Positions 38,047-47,633 of a stretch of 64,000 nucleotides of DNA are shown piece by piece; the stretch's first letter is position 1, and each line of letters begins with the position of its first letter. Made by a program: the position numbers and the translations under genes. Source of the stretch: Arenicella chitinivorans (lineage in GTDB: Bacteria; Pseudomonadota; Gammaproteobacteria; Arenicellales; Arenicellaceae); the NCBI RefSeq assembly GCF_014651515.1, contig NZ_BMXA01000002.1, forward strand, positions 965,501 through 1,029,500, read 5' to 3'. The notes beneath the pieces are model-generated. The model was not told the DNA's origin, searched no databases, and saw only the letters and a list, made by a program, of their open reading frames with translations.

Positions 38047-39138
38047 TCAAATAAACCCTAACTTTGGTGCCGTTTGATTTGTCGAAAAACCATCACGAAT
38101 TTGTGGCGTCAGCTCAGTGATACAGACCTCTGGCCAAGGAAGGGTGCGCATTGGCCACCTGCAATTTTTATTGTAATTCTGCCAGCGCTCCAACTTTTCA
38201 CGGGCAGTTTCAAAATCATTTGACCAGAAAGCGTTCCCCAGTCGGTAGTTGTTGTAAAAGTCTTCATAGCTGTCAAAGATGGCGTGTGAATAATTGGCAG
38301 CCTTGAGAATATCTGACCACGCTTCTTCCTCGCTGATATAACCTGCCATATAGGCTGAACGAGCAATAGCAATGATTCGGTAGAGATCGAAGCCCCACAA
38401 TAACTTTGCGGGCGCTTCTGAGCTGTGGTCGAGACAGCCCTCAATGTAGGATTCAGGTAGTTGTACCAACCCTGCGAGTCGTTCCACCATCGCGGTCTTT
38501 TGGTCGCTCTGTGCGTCCTCAAAAAAGAGTTTGGAATGTAGGCCTTCAAGCAGATTCGTTACCATATCGTGGTACTGCTTTGCATTGACGATACCCCACC
38601 ACTGTTCCAGCAGCCCGCGTTGCTCGTTATTAGTAGTTAGCGCTAAAAACTTGAAGCGCTTTAACTCCGGCAGGCGAGCCTCACACGGCCAATACTCGAG
38701 CGTTTGAGTCCAGGCGCCGTCATTGTACCCGTCAACAATGGTTAGCCTTAATGCGGATTCTTGCTCGCTATTTAGTTCGGGCACACTTCCTTTTACATAG
38801 TAGGCACGCTGTTCACGTAGATTGATGCCCTTAACCCGACGCGTGAATGCGAGTGCCAGCGCCAAGGTTAATGGCCATGCGACAAGTGCAAGCATCACCG
38901 ACGGCGTCGATAACACCTCCACATTGACTAAGTCCGATAATGTTTTTCCATCTAAAACACCAGCGATTATTACTCCGGCAGTGGGTATGACGACGACGCT
39001 AAATCCACAAAAAAGTACCCAACACAATGGAATAAAAAGTTTATAGGCGAGATTGGAATACTCAATGGCGAGCCCGTACCGGGCGCGCTTAGGGGGAATG
39101 TCAGAATAACCGGGACTGTTTTGTAAGCTGCTCTTCAT
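38047..39138 (-). CDS. Membrane protein with DUF1266-like C-terminal domain
   Basis: 363 residues. Two N-terminal membrane segments (about 30-60 and 78-98) are followed by a soluble part. The C-terminal ~200 residues resemble DUF1266 (LLWGFDLYRIIAIARSAYMAGYISEEEAW, FDSYEDFYNNYRLGNAFW). DUF1266 proteins are often found near toxins or in accessory loci, but no function is established. It stands alone and convergent to the IMPACT-family gene. Confidence 0.65.
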   Translation of the reverse strand: MKSSLQNSPGYSDIPPKRARYGLAIEYSNLAYKLFIPLCWVLFCGFSVVVIPTAGVIIAGVLDGKTLSDLVNVEVLSTPSVMLALVAWPLTLALALAFTRRVKGINLREQRAYYVKGSVPELNSEQESALRLTIVDGYNDGAWTQTLEYWPCEARLPELKRFKFLALTTNNEQRGLLEQWWGIVNAKQYHDMVTNLLEGLHSKLFFEDAQSDQKTAMVERLAGLVQLPESYIEGCLDHSSEAPAKLLWGFDLYRIIAIARSAYMAGYISEEEAWSDILKAANYSHAIFDSYEDFYNNYRLGNAFWSNDFETAREKLERWQNYNKNCRWPMRTLPWPEVCITELTPQIRDGFSTNQTAPKLGFI

Positions 39139-39194
39139 CGTTGATCACCACTAAGACACTCAGAGAGGCTGAGTATTATTTGCTTATGAATAAA

Positions 39195-39219
39195 AATACA
39201 ACTACGCGATCTCGTAGTT
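39195..39219 (-). terminator. Terminator-like hairpin downstream of phhB
   Basis: On the minus strand an AACTACG / CGTAGTT stem with a 6-base loop is followed by a T-rich stretch (GTATTTTTATT). It lies ~85 bases after the phhB stop codon. Confidence 0.6.
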
Positions 39220-39302
39220 TTTCGTAAGCCTTAATTTTTAAAGTTTTGTTTTCTCGTTAAAACCCGCCTTGCAAATCAACTTCAGATTGAAATCAAGGTT
39301 GT

Positions 39303-39659
39303 TTACGCCGTCACATGTTCAGTCTTGTGATCAATCTTAGCGGCGCAGATAAAGTCTTTTAGGGTCACGCCGCGTACGGTGTGTGTGTAGAACGTGACTT
39401 TGCAGCGTTTGAAGCTGACTTCCATTTCTGGGTGATGGTCTTCGTGTTCGGCGACGTCGGCAACGATGTTGACGAATTTGATGGTGTCGGCGTAGTTGGC
39501 GAAACGAAAAGTCTGGCTGAGTTCATTTTCGGTCGCGCAATACTGCCATTCGGGGGTTTGACGACGGTACTCCTCGATCTGCGAGAGGTTCAGCGGCGGT
39601 GGCTGATCAGAATAGTCTCGGCAGTTTAAATTGAGAAGTTTATTGATTGCGTCGTTCAT
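39303..39659 (-). CDS. phhB: 4a-hydroxytetrahydrobiopterin dehydratase PhhB
   Basis: Pterin-4-alpha-carbinolamine dehydratase, which regenerates the pterin cofactor of aromatic amino acid hydroxylases. The active-site region EHEDHHPEM is intact, with the family's WQYC, FRFANYADTIKFVN and YTHTVRGVTLKDFICAAKID. 118 residues. No phenylalanine hydroxylase gene is in the window. Confidence 0.93.
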   Translation of the reverse strand: MNDAINKLLNLNCRDYSDQPPPLNLSQIEEYRRQTPEWQYCATENELSQTFRFANYADTIKFVNIVADVAEHEDHHPEMEVSFKRCKVTFYTHTVRGVTLKDFICAAKIDHKTEHVTA

Positions 39660-39724
39660 AGTATTCTTGCCAGCTGATTTTTTGAAACTATACCACTAAT
39701 TTAAACGTAGTAAGGAGATGGCCT

Positions 39725-40279
39725 GTGCCACAAAACCCTAATGCCTTGGTCTGGATGGACCTCGAAATGACCGGCTTAGACCCAGAGAAAGACCGAATTA
39801 TTGAGATGGCGACCATCATCACCGACGGCGACCTTCGCACCATTGCGGAAGGGCCGGTGATCGTGATTCACCAACCACAAGAATTGTTAGATGGCATGGA
39901 TGAATGGAATACTCGTACGCACAATAAAACCGGACTGGTCACCAAGGTGAAGACGTCCCGGGTTACGGAGCGTCAGGCAGAGATTGAAACGCTGGATTTT
40001 ATTCAACGGCACACAATCAAAAACCGCGCACCACTGTGCGGCAACAGTATTTGTCAGGACCGCCGTTTTCTCTACAAGTACATGCCAGAGTTGAGCGAGT
40101 GGCTACATTACCGCAATGTGGATGTCAGCTCATTCAAAGAGGTGGCGCGTCACTGGGCGCCGAGTATTCTGGGTGGTTTTGAAAAACGTGCTAGCCATCA
40201 GGCCTTGGATGACATCAAGGAATCCATTGAGGAACTGCGCTACTACCGTAACAATTTGATTCTGCTGGATGCGAATTAA
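39725..40279 (+). CDS. orn: Oligoribonuclease
   Basis: DEDDh-family 3'-5' exoribonuclease that degrades 2-5 nt RNAs including pGpG. Catalytic acidic residues lie in WMDLEMTGLDPEKDRIIE and in the ASHQALDDIKESIEEL block (His and Asp); CGNSICQDRRFLYKYMP is also typical. 184 residues. The GTG start follows a strong AAGGAGATG. Confidence 0.97.
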   Translation: MPQNPNALVWMDLEMTGLDPEKDRIIEMATIITDGDLRTIAEGPVIVIHQPQELLDGMDEWNTRTHNKTGLVTKVKTSRVTERQAEIETLDFIQRHTIKNRAPLCGNSICQDRRFLYKYMPELSEWLHYRNVDVSSFKEVARHWAPSILGGFEKRASHQALDDIKESIEELRYYRNNLILLDAN

Positions 40280-40298
40280 GCCGGATCACACTGCTTAA

Positions 40299-40327
40299 AA
40301 CCGAGCGCACGATCCTGGCGCTCGGTT
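40299..40327. terminator. Hairpin between convergent orn and rimO
   Basis: Perfect 10-bp stem AACCGAGCGC / GCGCTCGGTT with a 9-base loop in the short gap between convergent genes. There is no long T run, so its strength as an intrinsic terminator is uncertain. Confidence 0.6.
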
Positions 40328-40346
40328 GGCATCACATAATCCGCTG

Positions 40347-41687
40347 TTAGTCGTGTTTGGCAACGCTGTTGGCCCATAGGTCATGCGCGTCGCTGGCGTG
40401 TACCGTTACGCGTACGATGTCGCCTGGCTGGTGCTGCGTTTCATCGTTCAGGTACACCAGACCATCAATCTCCGGCGCATCGGCGGCACTGCGGGCAACG
40501 GCACCTTGCTCATCAATCTCGTCGATGAGCACATCCATGGTTTTACCGACTTTTTTCGCCAGCTTGGCGGTGCTGATCTCAGCTTGCAACTCCATAAACT
40601 GCGCAAGACGTGCTTCTTTGATTTCTTCCGGCACATGACCGTCCAATGCATTGGCTGGTGCGCCTTCGACCGGTGAGTAAGTGAACGCGCCAACGCGGTC
40701 GAGCTGGGCCTGATCGATAAAATCCAGTAGCTGCTTGAAGTCATCTTCGGTCTCACCCGGAAAACCAACAATAAACGTGCTGCGGATGGTGATGTCTGGG
40801 CAAACGTCGCGCCATGCCTTAATTCGGTTCAGGGTATTATCAATCGCACCTGGGCGTTTCATGGCCTTCAATACTTTAGGCGACCCGTGCTGAAACGGAA
40901 TATCCAGATACGGCAGGATTTTGCCTTCCGCCATCAGCGGAATAATGTCGTCCACGTGCGGGTAGGGGTACACATAATGCAGTCGTACCCAAGGTTTGTT
41001 GTCGCCGCCAATATCCGCCAATGCATGGCACAGATCCAGCATTTTGGTCTTCACTGGTTTGCCTTGGTGAAAAGTGGTGCGGTAACGCGTATCAACCCCA
41101 TACGCAGAGGTGTCTTGCGAGATCACCAGCAATTCTTTAACCCCAGAACGCACCAGTCCCTCGGCTTCGGCCACCACCTCGTTCGCTGGTCGGCTAACCA
41201 AGTCACCGCGCATTGACGGAATAATGCAGAAGCTGCATCGGTGGTTGCAGCCTTCGGAAATCTTGAGATACGCGTAGTGGCGTGGGGTTAATTTGATGCC
41301 TTGTGGCGGAACCAGGTCCAGATGTGGGTTGTACTCGCGTGTGTAGGGCAGGTGTGTTTTGACCGCGCCGACCACTTGTTCATACGCATGCGGGCCAGAC
41401 ACATCCAGCACACTCGGGTGCACATCGGTAATGTCCGACTGGTTGGCGCCCATGCAGCCGGTGACAATCACTTTGCCATTCTCGGCCAGCGCTTCACCGA
41501 TGGTGTCCAGCGATTCCTTTTTGGCCGCGTCGATAAAGCCACAGGTATTGACCACCACCATGTCGGCATCGTTGTAAGTCGGCACAATGTCGTAGCCGTC
41601 CACACGGAGCTGAGTCAGAATTCGTTCAGAATCGACTAACGCTTTGGGGCATCCCAAGCTGATAAAACCAATTTTTGGTGCTGTCAT
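40347..41687 (-). CDS. rimO: Ribosomal protein S12 methylthiotransferase RimO
   Basis: Radical-SAM enzyme that methylthiolates an Asp of ribosomal protein S12. [31 protein letters not shown] and the radical-SAM motif [16 protein letters not shown] are diagnostic of RimO, distinct from the MtaB at 15.3 kb. A TRAM-type C-terminal domain follows (446 residues). Divergent from the glucosylglycerate operon. Confidence 0.97.
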   Translation of the reverse strand: MTAPKIGFISLGCPKALVDSERILTQLRVDGYDIVPTYNDADMVVVNTCGFIDAAKKESLDTIGEALAENGKVIVTGCMGANQSDITDVHPSVLDVSGPHAYEQVVGAVKTHLPYTREYNPHLDLVPPQGIKLTPRHYAYLKISEGCNHRCSFCIIPSMRGDLVSRPANEVVAEAEGLVRSGVKELLVISQDTSAYGVDTRYRTTFHQGKPVKTKMLDLCHALADIGGDNKPWVRLHYVYPYPHVDDIIPLMAEGKILPYLDIPFQHGSPKVLKAMKRPGAIDNTLNRIKAWRDVCPDITIRSTFIVGFPGETEDDFKQLLDFIDQAQLDRVGAFTYSPVEGAPANALDGHVPEEIKEARLAQFMELQAEISTAKLAKKVGKTMDVLIDEIDEQGAVARSAADAPEIDGLVYLNDETQHQPGDIVRVTVHASDAHDLWANSVAKHD

Positions 41688-41865
41688 ACAAACCTCGCCT
41701 TGCTAGGGGGCGGATTATAGCCGAAGCCTGAGAAACGGTGCTACGTTTCACAATGCAGTTTGCTGGCTCACACGCAGCTTTTGCCACTGATTTCGGCCTG
41801 ATGATATGAATGTGACGCCGAGTGCAGTAAAGTAAAACGCAAATTGAATCAGTTTGCTAACTTTC

Positions 41866-42771
41866 ATGGCTTCTCTCAGTGACCCCATCCGACAGGCTGT
41901 CAGACAACATATTGCTCAACACCAGCTGCCACCCGAATTCTTTGCCACCGTCGAAACGTTTTACCTACCGCTCGCTGAAGGGCTTGCCAACAGCACGGTG
42001 GATGGCAAATGTTTTTTACTCGGAGTGCAAGGTTCGCAAGGCAGTGGCAAGAGTACCTGCGCAGATTTTCTCAAACTGCTGCTAACTGAGGTGTTTGGCA
42101 AGCGTGTGCTGGTCGCCTCGATTGATGATTTTTATCTTACCCGCGCTGAACGCCAGGTGTTGAGTGACACGGTGCATCCGTTGTTTATTACCCGAGGCGT
42201 GCCCGGAACCCATGCGGTAACGATGATCCAGCAGATGTTCGACAACGCTGCTGGGGATCAGGCATTTCGGGTGCCTGTGTTCGATAAATCCATTGATGAT
42301 CGCGCACCGCAAGACCAGTGGCAACAAGTCCAAGGCCCGTTCGATGTGGTCATTCTGGAAGGCTGGTGCGTGGGCATTGGGCCGCAAACGCCCGAGGCTT
42401 TGCAAGAACCCATTAATGAACTGGAGCGGCAGGATGACCCCGATGGCGTCTGGCGCGCCTACGTCAACAATGCATCCGCGAGTGATTACGCCGATCTGTA
42501 TGCGCGTCTGGATGCGCTGGTCGCATTGCAAGCGCCGAGCTTTGATTGCGTGTATGGCTGGCGATTATTACAGGAGCAAAAGATGATTGCGCGTCTGGTG
42601 CTTGAAGGGCGCGATGCGTCGCAAGCGCAAACCCCAGCCCAGATCGAACGTTTTATTTCACATTATCAACGGCTTACCGAACACGCGCTCGCCACCATGC
42701 CGGCCCAAGCTGATTGGTTGCTGGAATTGAATGCCCAACATGGCTTTAAGTCGCTACGGGGGCCACAATGA
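41866..42771 (+). CDS. D-glycerate kinase (GLYK/Tda10-type P-loop kinase)
   Basis: P-loop kinase of about 301 residues with Walker A GVQGSQGSGKST, ASIDDFYLT and GTHAVTMIQQMF, the pattern of plant-type D-glycerate 3-kinase and Tda10 proteins. Expected reaction: glycerate + ATP to 3-phosphoglycerate. First gene of a four-gene operon; it overlaps the next start (ATGA). In this setting it would rephosphorylate the glycerate released by the phosphorylase encoded at the operon's end (inference). The ATG at 41866 is chosen over an in-frame TTG at 41854. Confidence 0.85.
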   Translation: MASLSDPIRQAVRQHIAQHQLPPEFFATVETFYLPLAEGLANSTVDGKCFLLGVQGSQGSGKSTCADFLKLLLTEVFGKRVLVASIDDFYLTRAERQVLSDTVHPLFITRGVPGTHAVTMIQQMFDNAAGDQAFRVPVFDKSIDDRAPQDQWQQVQGPFDVVILEGWCVGIGPQTPEALQEPINELERQDDPDGVWRAYVNNASASDYADLYARLDALVALQAPSFDCVYGWRLLQEQKMIARLVLEGRDASQAQTPAQIERFISHYQRLTEHALATMPAQADWLLELNAQHGFKSLRGPQ

Positions 42772-43613
42772 GTACGCGCTTGATAGTCTCCACCGATCTG
42801 GACGGTACTTTACTCGATCACCACACTTACAGCTTCGACGCCGCGCTCCCTGCGTTAGCACTGTGCGCGCAGCAAGATGTACCGGTACTGTTGAATACCA
42901 GCAAAACCTTGGCCGAGGTCATCACACTACAGCAGGCAATCGGTCTGTCGACCCCATTGATCACAGAAAACGGCAGTGCGTTGACGGTGATGGGTGAGGC
43001 AAATATCGCCATCGAGGCAGACTCGAACGGACCCAAAGTGGTGACCAAAAATGGCATGACCTCGTATGTTTTCGGTGTCACGCGAGAGCGAATTTTGTCC
43101 TTCATCAATGCTGTACGCCGCGATACCGACTGGCAATTCGTCGGCTTCAACGACTGGAGCGTGGCCGAGATCGCTGAGCACACCGGCTTGTCCCTAGAAG
43201 CTGCGGAGCAAGCCGCACAAAAACAGTATTCCGAGCCGATTGTGTGGCAGGGGAGTGACGAGGAACTCGTGCAATTTGAAGCACAGGTGCAAGCCGCTGG
43301 CTTTTCGTTGTTAAAGGGCGGTCGCTTCTACCATATTCAGGGGCAAACCGACAAAGCCAAACCGCTGTTGTGGTTAAAAACCGTGCCGCAGTTGCTGTGG
43401 CCCGATAGCGATGGAAATTCAACGCCGAAGTTGATATGTTTAGGTGATAACCACAACGACGTGGCTATGCTCAACGTTGCTGATTTTCCCGTTTGCGTGC
43501 GCTCGCCGGTCGCAGACTTCCCGCCGTTATCCTCCGACCATCCCGTGCTGTATACCCAAGGCCTGGGTCCCATCGGCTGGAACGAAGCAATGCACCAACT
43601 ACTAACCACTTAA
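42768..43613 (+). CDS. Glucosyl-3-phosphoglycerate / mannosyl-3-phosphoglycerate phosphatase
   Basis: HAD-superfamily (Cof/MPGP) phosphatase of 281 residues. Motif I is DLDGTLLD (residues 10-17, Asp10 and Asp12 catalytic), and the motif IV acidic set is LGDNHNDVAML. It best fits the mannosyl-3-phosphoglycerate phosphatase family. Because the neighbouring gene encodes a glucosyl-3-phosphoglycerate synthase, the substrate is probably glucosyl-3-phosphoglycerate, releasing glucosylglycerate. Coupled to the kinase by a 4-base overlap. Confidence 0.85.
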   Translation: MSTRLIVSTDLDGTLLDHHTYSFDAALPALALCAQQDVPVLLNTSKTLAEVITLQQAIGLSTPLITENGSALTVMGEANIAIEADSNGPKVVTKNGMTSYVFGVTRERILSFINAVRRDTDWQFVGFNDWSVAEIAEHTGLSLEAAEQAAQKQYSEPIVWQGSDEELVQFEAQVQAAGFSLLKGGRFYHIQGQTDKAKPLLWLKTVPQLLWPDSDGNSTPKLICLGDNHNDVAMLNVADFPVCVRSPVADFPPLSSDHPVLYTQGLGPIGWNEAMHQLLTT

Positions 43614-43630
43614 TCCCGTTCGAGAATTTC

Positions 43631-44851
43631 ATGGCTGATTTCTATCAAAATGGCATCATCACAACCCTGCACAATCTGCATCAGCGTAGTTTAGACGAGC
43701 TTGAAGACGAACTGCGCTCGTTTCAGCGCAAGCGGCCCATGAGCCTGGTGCTGCCATCGCTGTATTCCGAATTGGAAGGCGAAGCCTTGCCGAACATAGT
43801 GCAGGAGTTGAGCAAAGTCGATTATCTGGACGAAATCGTGATCGGGCTGGATCGTGCTACCGAAGAGCAATATCGCCACGCGCTGGAGTTCTTTAAACCA
43901 CTCAATCAAAACTTCAAAGTGTTGTGGAATGACGGGCCACGACTGCAAGCGATCGACGCCAAATTACAAGCCAAGAATCTCGCACCCAAAGAACTGGGTA
44001 AGGGCCGCAATGTGTGGTTTTGCTTCGGCTACGTTTTGGCCGCGGATCGTGCACAATCGGTGGCACTGCATGATTGCGACATTGTGACCTACGACCGCAG
44101 CTTATTAGCGCGACTGTTGTATCCAGTCGCTAACCCCAACTTTAATTACAAGTTCTGTAAAGGGTTTTACGCCCGCGTGGCCAGCGGCAAAATGCATGGC
44201 CGTGTAACCCGTTTGCTGGTGACGCCCTTAGTGCGCGCACTTAAAAAAGTCTACGGTCAAAACGATTATCTGGATTACATCGACAGCTTTCGTTATCCGC
44301 TGGCAGGCGAGTTTTCGTTTCGCACCGACGTGATCAACGATCTGCGCATTCCGAGTGACTGGGGACTGGAGATCGGCGTGTTGTCAGAACTAAACCGCAA
44401 CTACGCCAACAACCGCATTTGTCAGGCCGACATTGCCGACACCTACGACCACAAGCATCAGGACTTATCGCCAGACGACGCCGCTCGTGGCCTGTCAAAA
44501 ATGTCGATCGACATCTGCAAAGCCCTGTTCCGTAAATTGGCCACCAATGGCGTGGTGTTCAATGCCGAAACCTTCCGCGCGATCAAAGCCACGTACTACC
44601 GAATTGCGCTCGACTTTGTGGAAACTTATTACAACGACGCACAGATGAACGGCCTGACCTTGGACATCCACCGTGAAGAAGCCGCCATCGAAATGTTCGC
44701 CGAAAACGTGTTAAACGCAGGGCATGACTTTCTCGAAAACCCGATGGAGACGCCGTTTATTCCAAGCTGGAACCGCGCCATCAGTGCGATTCCAGACATT
44801 CAGGAGCAGTTGTTAGCGGCGGTGGCCGAAGACATGGCAGAGTATCAATAA
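43631..44851 (+). CDS. gpgS: Glucosyl-3-phosphoglycerate synthase
   Basis: GT81-type glycosyltransferase that joins NDP-glucose to 3-phosphoglycerate. The metal-binding DxD is Asp148-Cys149-Asp150 in LHDCDIVTYD. PSLYSELEGEALPNIVQEL and GKGRNVWFCFGYVLA are family-like nucleotide-sugar and acceptor regions. 406 residues. The frame is open upstream inside the phosphatase gene, but the ATG at 43631, 17 bases after that gene's stop, starts with MADFYQNGIITTLH, as expected. Confidence 0.88.
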   Translation: MADFYQNGIITTLHNLHQRSLDELEDELRSFQRKRPMSLVLPSLYSELEGEALPNIVQELSKVDYLDEIVIGLDRATEEQYRHALEFFKPLNQNFKVLWNDGPRLQAIDAKLQAKNLAPKELGKGRNVWFCFGYVLAADRAQSVALHDCDIVTYDRSLLARLLYPVANPNFNYKFCKGFYARVASGKMHGRVTRLLVTPLVRALKKVYGQNDYLDYIDSFRYPLAGEFSFRTDVINDLRIPSDWGLEIGVLSELNRNYANNRICQADIADTYDHKHQDLSPDDAARGLSKMSIDICKALFRKLATNGVVFNAETFRAIKATYYRIALDFVETYYNDAQMNGLTLDIHREEAAIEMFAENVLNAGHDFLENPMETPFIPSWNRAISAIPDIQEQLLAAVAEDMAEYQ

Positions 44852-44879
44852 CGCGAACGGGTAAACGGGGTCAGCAGCG

Positions 44880-46619
44880 ATGAGTTTTTCAGTATCTCGG
44901 CCATTATTACCGGTGGTCATCGATCATTTGTGTCGGATTTATCCTGACGAAGACAACAACACGCTGGCCAGCCGCATTCTCGAGGCCATGCACCTGGAGC
45001 AGGGCGCCTTCACTGCTGAACTGCATCAAAACAAATGGAGTGAGTCCGACCTCTGGGTGATTACCTATGGCGATTCCATCCTGCATCCTGACGAAGCGCC
45101 ACTCAAAACACTGAAGCGCTTTAGTGACCAGTACCTCAAACCCGAAGTCTCTGGCCTGCATATTCTGCCGTTCTTTCCGTACAGCTCTGACGACGGCTTT
45201 GCGGTGATTAATTACGCACAGGTAAACGAGAGCCTAGGCGACTGGCCCGACATCGAAGCGATTGGCGCGGACTACGACCTGATGGCCGATCTAGTCATCA
45301 ACCACTGCTCACAACGCAGCCAATGGTTTGAGAATTTCAAACAACGCAAAGACCCCGGCAAAGATTATTTTGTGGAGGCAGACCCAGAAACCGATCTGTC
45401 AGAAGTCGTGCGGCCCCGCACCTCGCCGTTATTGTGTGAGACGCAAACTCTGGATGGCATTCGCCATGTGTGGTGCACCTTCAGTCACGACCAAGTGGAC
45501 CTCGACTTTGCCAATCCCGAACTGCTGATCGAAATGGTGCGCATCATCCGACGCTATCTGGAGCAGGGCGTGCGCATCTTTCGGTTAGACGCCGTGGCCT
45601 TTGTGTGGAAAGAAATCGGCACCAACTGCGTACACCTGCCGCAAACGCACGAACTCGTGCGCTTGCTGCGCACCTTGATCGAAGCGCACACCGAAGCGGC
45701 CATTGTGATTACCGAAACCAATGTGCCGAACCATGAGAACCTCTCCTACTTTGGTAACGCCAACGAAGCCCACGCAATCTACAATTTCTCCTTACCGCCG
45801 TTGTTATTGCACGCCCTGGTCACTGGCACCAGCGCGCATTTGAAACGCTGGCAAATGAGCATGCCACCTGCGCAAACCGGCACCTTCTATTTTAATTTTA
45901 TCGCCAGTCACGACGGCATCGGTCTGCGCCCGGCAAATGGTTTGTTGAGTCAGGAAGATCTCGACGAGTTGGTTAACACCATGCAAAGCTTCGGTGCGCG
46001 CATCTCCTGGCGTGCCGTCTCCGGTGGCACCAATGAGCCATACGAAATCAACGTCGCACTATACGATGCCCTACAAGGCACCAGCAAAGGCCCAGACAAA
46101 TGGCAGCAACAACGCTTCCTCTGCGCACACGCGGTCATGCTGGCCCTTGAAGGCGTGCCCGGCATCTACATTCACAGCCTGCTGGCAACGCAAAACGACT
46201 ACGACAAACTCGAACTCACCGGCCACAATCGCAGCATCAACCGCCACCGCTGGGACTACGACGCGCTCACCGCCAAACTGCTCGATCAAGCCAGCCACCA
46301 TTCGCAGTGCTTCACTGCTATGAAAAACCTGCTCAAGATTCGCAGCCAACAACCCGCATTCCATCCCAACGCCTTTCAGGCCGTACTGCACCTAGGTGAC
46401 GAGATCTTCGCCTTCTGGCGCCAAAGCCTGAATCGCAACCAAAGCATCTTCTGCCTGCACAATATGACCGACGAAATCGTCGAAGTCCCAATCAACTCCA
46501 TCAACCTCACCAGCCTCGACGTCTGGCAAGACCTAATCTCCGGTGACACCTACTCATTCGAAGACGAATCACTGCATATCCCGCCATATGGGTTTGTTTG
46601 GTTGACGAATCGGGGTTGA
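44880..46619 (+). CDS. Glucosylglycerate phosphorylase (GH13_18, sucrose phosphorylase-like)
   Basis: GH13 subfamily 18 protein of 579 residues. The predicted nucleophile is Asp237 (FRLDAVAFVWKEIG), the acid/base Glu279 (ITETNVPNHENLSYFG) and the stabiliser Asp345 (ASHDGIGLRP). Subfamily members related to sucrose phosphorylase include glucosylglycerate phosphorylases, such as E. coli YcjM. Adjacent glucosylglycerate synthesis genes support this specificity over sucrose. It would split glucosylglycerate with phosphate to glucose 1-phosphate and glycerate. Its last ~44 bases are repeated 363 bases downstream. Confidence 0.85.
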   Translation: MSFSVSRPLLPVVIDHLCRIYPDEDNNTLASRILEAMHLEQGAFTAELHQNKWSESDLWVITYGDSILHPDEAPLKTLKRFSDQYLKPEVSGLHILPFFPYSSDDGFAVINYAQVNESLGDWPDIEAIGADYDLMADLVINHCSQRSQWFENFKQRKDPGKDYFVEADPETDLSEVVRPRTSPLLCETQTLDGIRHVWCTFSHDQVDLDFANPELLIEMVRIIRRYLEQGVRIFRLDAVAFVWKEIGTNCVHLPQTHELVRLLRTLIEAHTEAAIVITETNVPNHENLSYFGNANEAHAIYNFSLPPLLLHALVTGTSAHLKRWQMSMPPAQTGTFYFNFIASHDGIGLRPANGLLSQEDLDELVNTMQSFGARISWRAVSGGTNEPYEINVALYDALQGTSKGPDKWQQQRFLCAHAVMLALEGVPGIYIHSLLATQNDYDKLELTGHNRSINRHRWDYDALTAKLLDQASHHSQCFTAMKNLLKIRSQQPAFHPNAFQAVLHLGDEIFAFWRQSLNRNQSIFCLHNMTDEIVEVPINSINLTSLDVWQDLISGDTYSFEDESLHIPPYGFVWLTNRG

Positions 46620-46973
46620 GTTGGTCAAACAAACGTAAGATCGCCACGCTGCGCTAGCAATGACGCTCTACGGCAGAGCTTAGGCCTCGTCATACCTCAA
46701 GCGCGGGCCTCGTCGTACCTCAAGGCCGAATCTCGTCATTCTGAGCGCAGCGAAGAATCTCAAATCCGAGTTGCTAAAGACCAGCTATTGTCATGCTAGA
46801 AACTCCACGGCGACCTCCTGCGCGATAAAGAGGATCAGCACAGATTCGATGCCATTCCGAGCAGACCTGTGGATCAGAAGCTCAGATTCGGTTGAATTTG
46901 GCTACTAATTCGGCTCTGACCTCAATAATTATACCGACCCCTATAACTATATGGGTTTGTTTGGTTGACGAAT
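46586..46973 (+). repeat. Duplication of the phosphorylase gene's 3' end
   Basis: A 25-bp sequence starting ATATGGGTTTGTTTGG at 46586-46610 recurs exactly at 46949-46973. After five differing bases both copies continue with TTGAGTTGGTCAAA. The left copy encodes the phosphorylase C-terminus (YGFVWLTNRG); the right copy has no gene. The copies are 363 bases apart and in the same orientation. Confidence 0.9.
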
Positions 46974-47225
46974 AGATTTTGAGTTGGTCAAATGGTAAAG
47001 AGGAGTATTATAGGTTGGTCGATACAGTTCGACCTTCGAAAAATAAGCATACCGGTCTGATGAGATTTAAATGTTGATGATTGACTGTGGATCAGAAATC
47101 TGGATTCAATTGGAATTCTGTCAATCGATGTAGGAAACTCATATGATTCAGTTTGAATTAGGCGGAAAATCACATTGATTCTGATGTGAAGTTATACGTT
47201 TAAGTCAAAATAATGGGGAACTAAG
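46620..47225. other. Non-coding left edge of the accessory island
   Basis: About 600 bases with no credible gene. It holds a ~120-bp edge motif (46638-46760), with an imperfect direct repeat beginning GGCCTCGTC (46683 and 46706). It also has a minus-strand copy of the GGTCAGAGCCGA repeat (46907-46923) and the second copy of the phosphorylase 3' end (46949). From about 47.0 kb the sequence becomes visibly A+T-richer, leading into the next gene. Confidence 0.6.
46638..46760 (+). repeat. Left island-edge motif
   Basis: Contains GCTGCGCTAGCAATGACG and, about 90 bases on, GAGCGCAGCGAAGAATCT. A diverged motif in the same orientation lies at 55673-55770 (GCTGCGCTCGCAATTACG ... GAACGCAGCTAAGAATCT). 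Motifs of this type are common dispersed repeats in bacterial genomes. Confidence 0.55.
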
Positions 47226-47633
47226 ATGGATGGAGATCGGTTGTACGGAGCCTGGAAGCGTTTTATAAAGCTTATACAGAACGAGTTAGGTCAGCACGAT
47301 TCAAACAAATTTGAAGTTGGGATCAATATTGCAAAAAAGCTCGAAAATTACCCTCAAGAAAAGTTCGATGAAGTTCTGAGAGATTTCTCAAATGCTCATG
47401 AACGAGACTTTGGACAGCTTGATTCACCTGAAGACGTCGTTGTCTCAAGTAATGAAATCTTGGGTGGGTTGGAAGCAGAGCTTGACGGTATATCTGAGGA
47501 AGAGGATATACCAGGTGCGGTGGTGATAGCCATTGACAGCATAAAGGATCTTTTAACAAGTCTTCCGCCATGGATATCTAACAGCCTAGTTTTTTTAAAG
47601 GAACTATTTCAGTTGTTAGGAATTCGAAAATAA
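47226..47633 (+). CDS. Hypothetical protein, 135 residues
   Basis: Not recognised. The protein is acidic and mostly helical. The first ~70 residues look like a helical bundle (LYGAWKRFIKLIQNELGQ, QEKFDEVLRDFSNAHERDFG), an acidic stretch EAELDGISEEED follows, and the C-terminus is an amphipathic or hydrophobic helix (LPPWISNSLVFLKELFQLLG). It has no signal peptide. A GGGGAACTAAG sequence just before the ATG can serve as a ribosome-binding site. Base composition is more A+T-rich than the core genes. First gene of the island; it may be a partner of the HNH protein, but a repeat-filled 633-base gap separates them. Confidence 0.6.
   Translation: MDGDRLYGAWKRFIKLIQNELGQHDSNKFEVGINIAKKLENYPQEKFDEVLRDFSNAHERDFGQLDSPEDVVVSSNEILGGLEAELDGISEEEDIPGAVVIAIDSIKDLLTSLPPWISNSLVFLKELFQLLGIRK

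Noticed and set aside
46638-46760. Possible tRNA or other stable RNA at the island edge as integration site
   Set aside because: No cloverleaf or T-loop sequence could be found here; the motif resembles a dispersed repeat.
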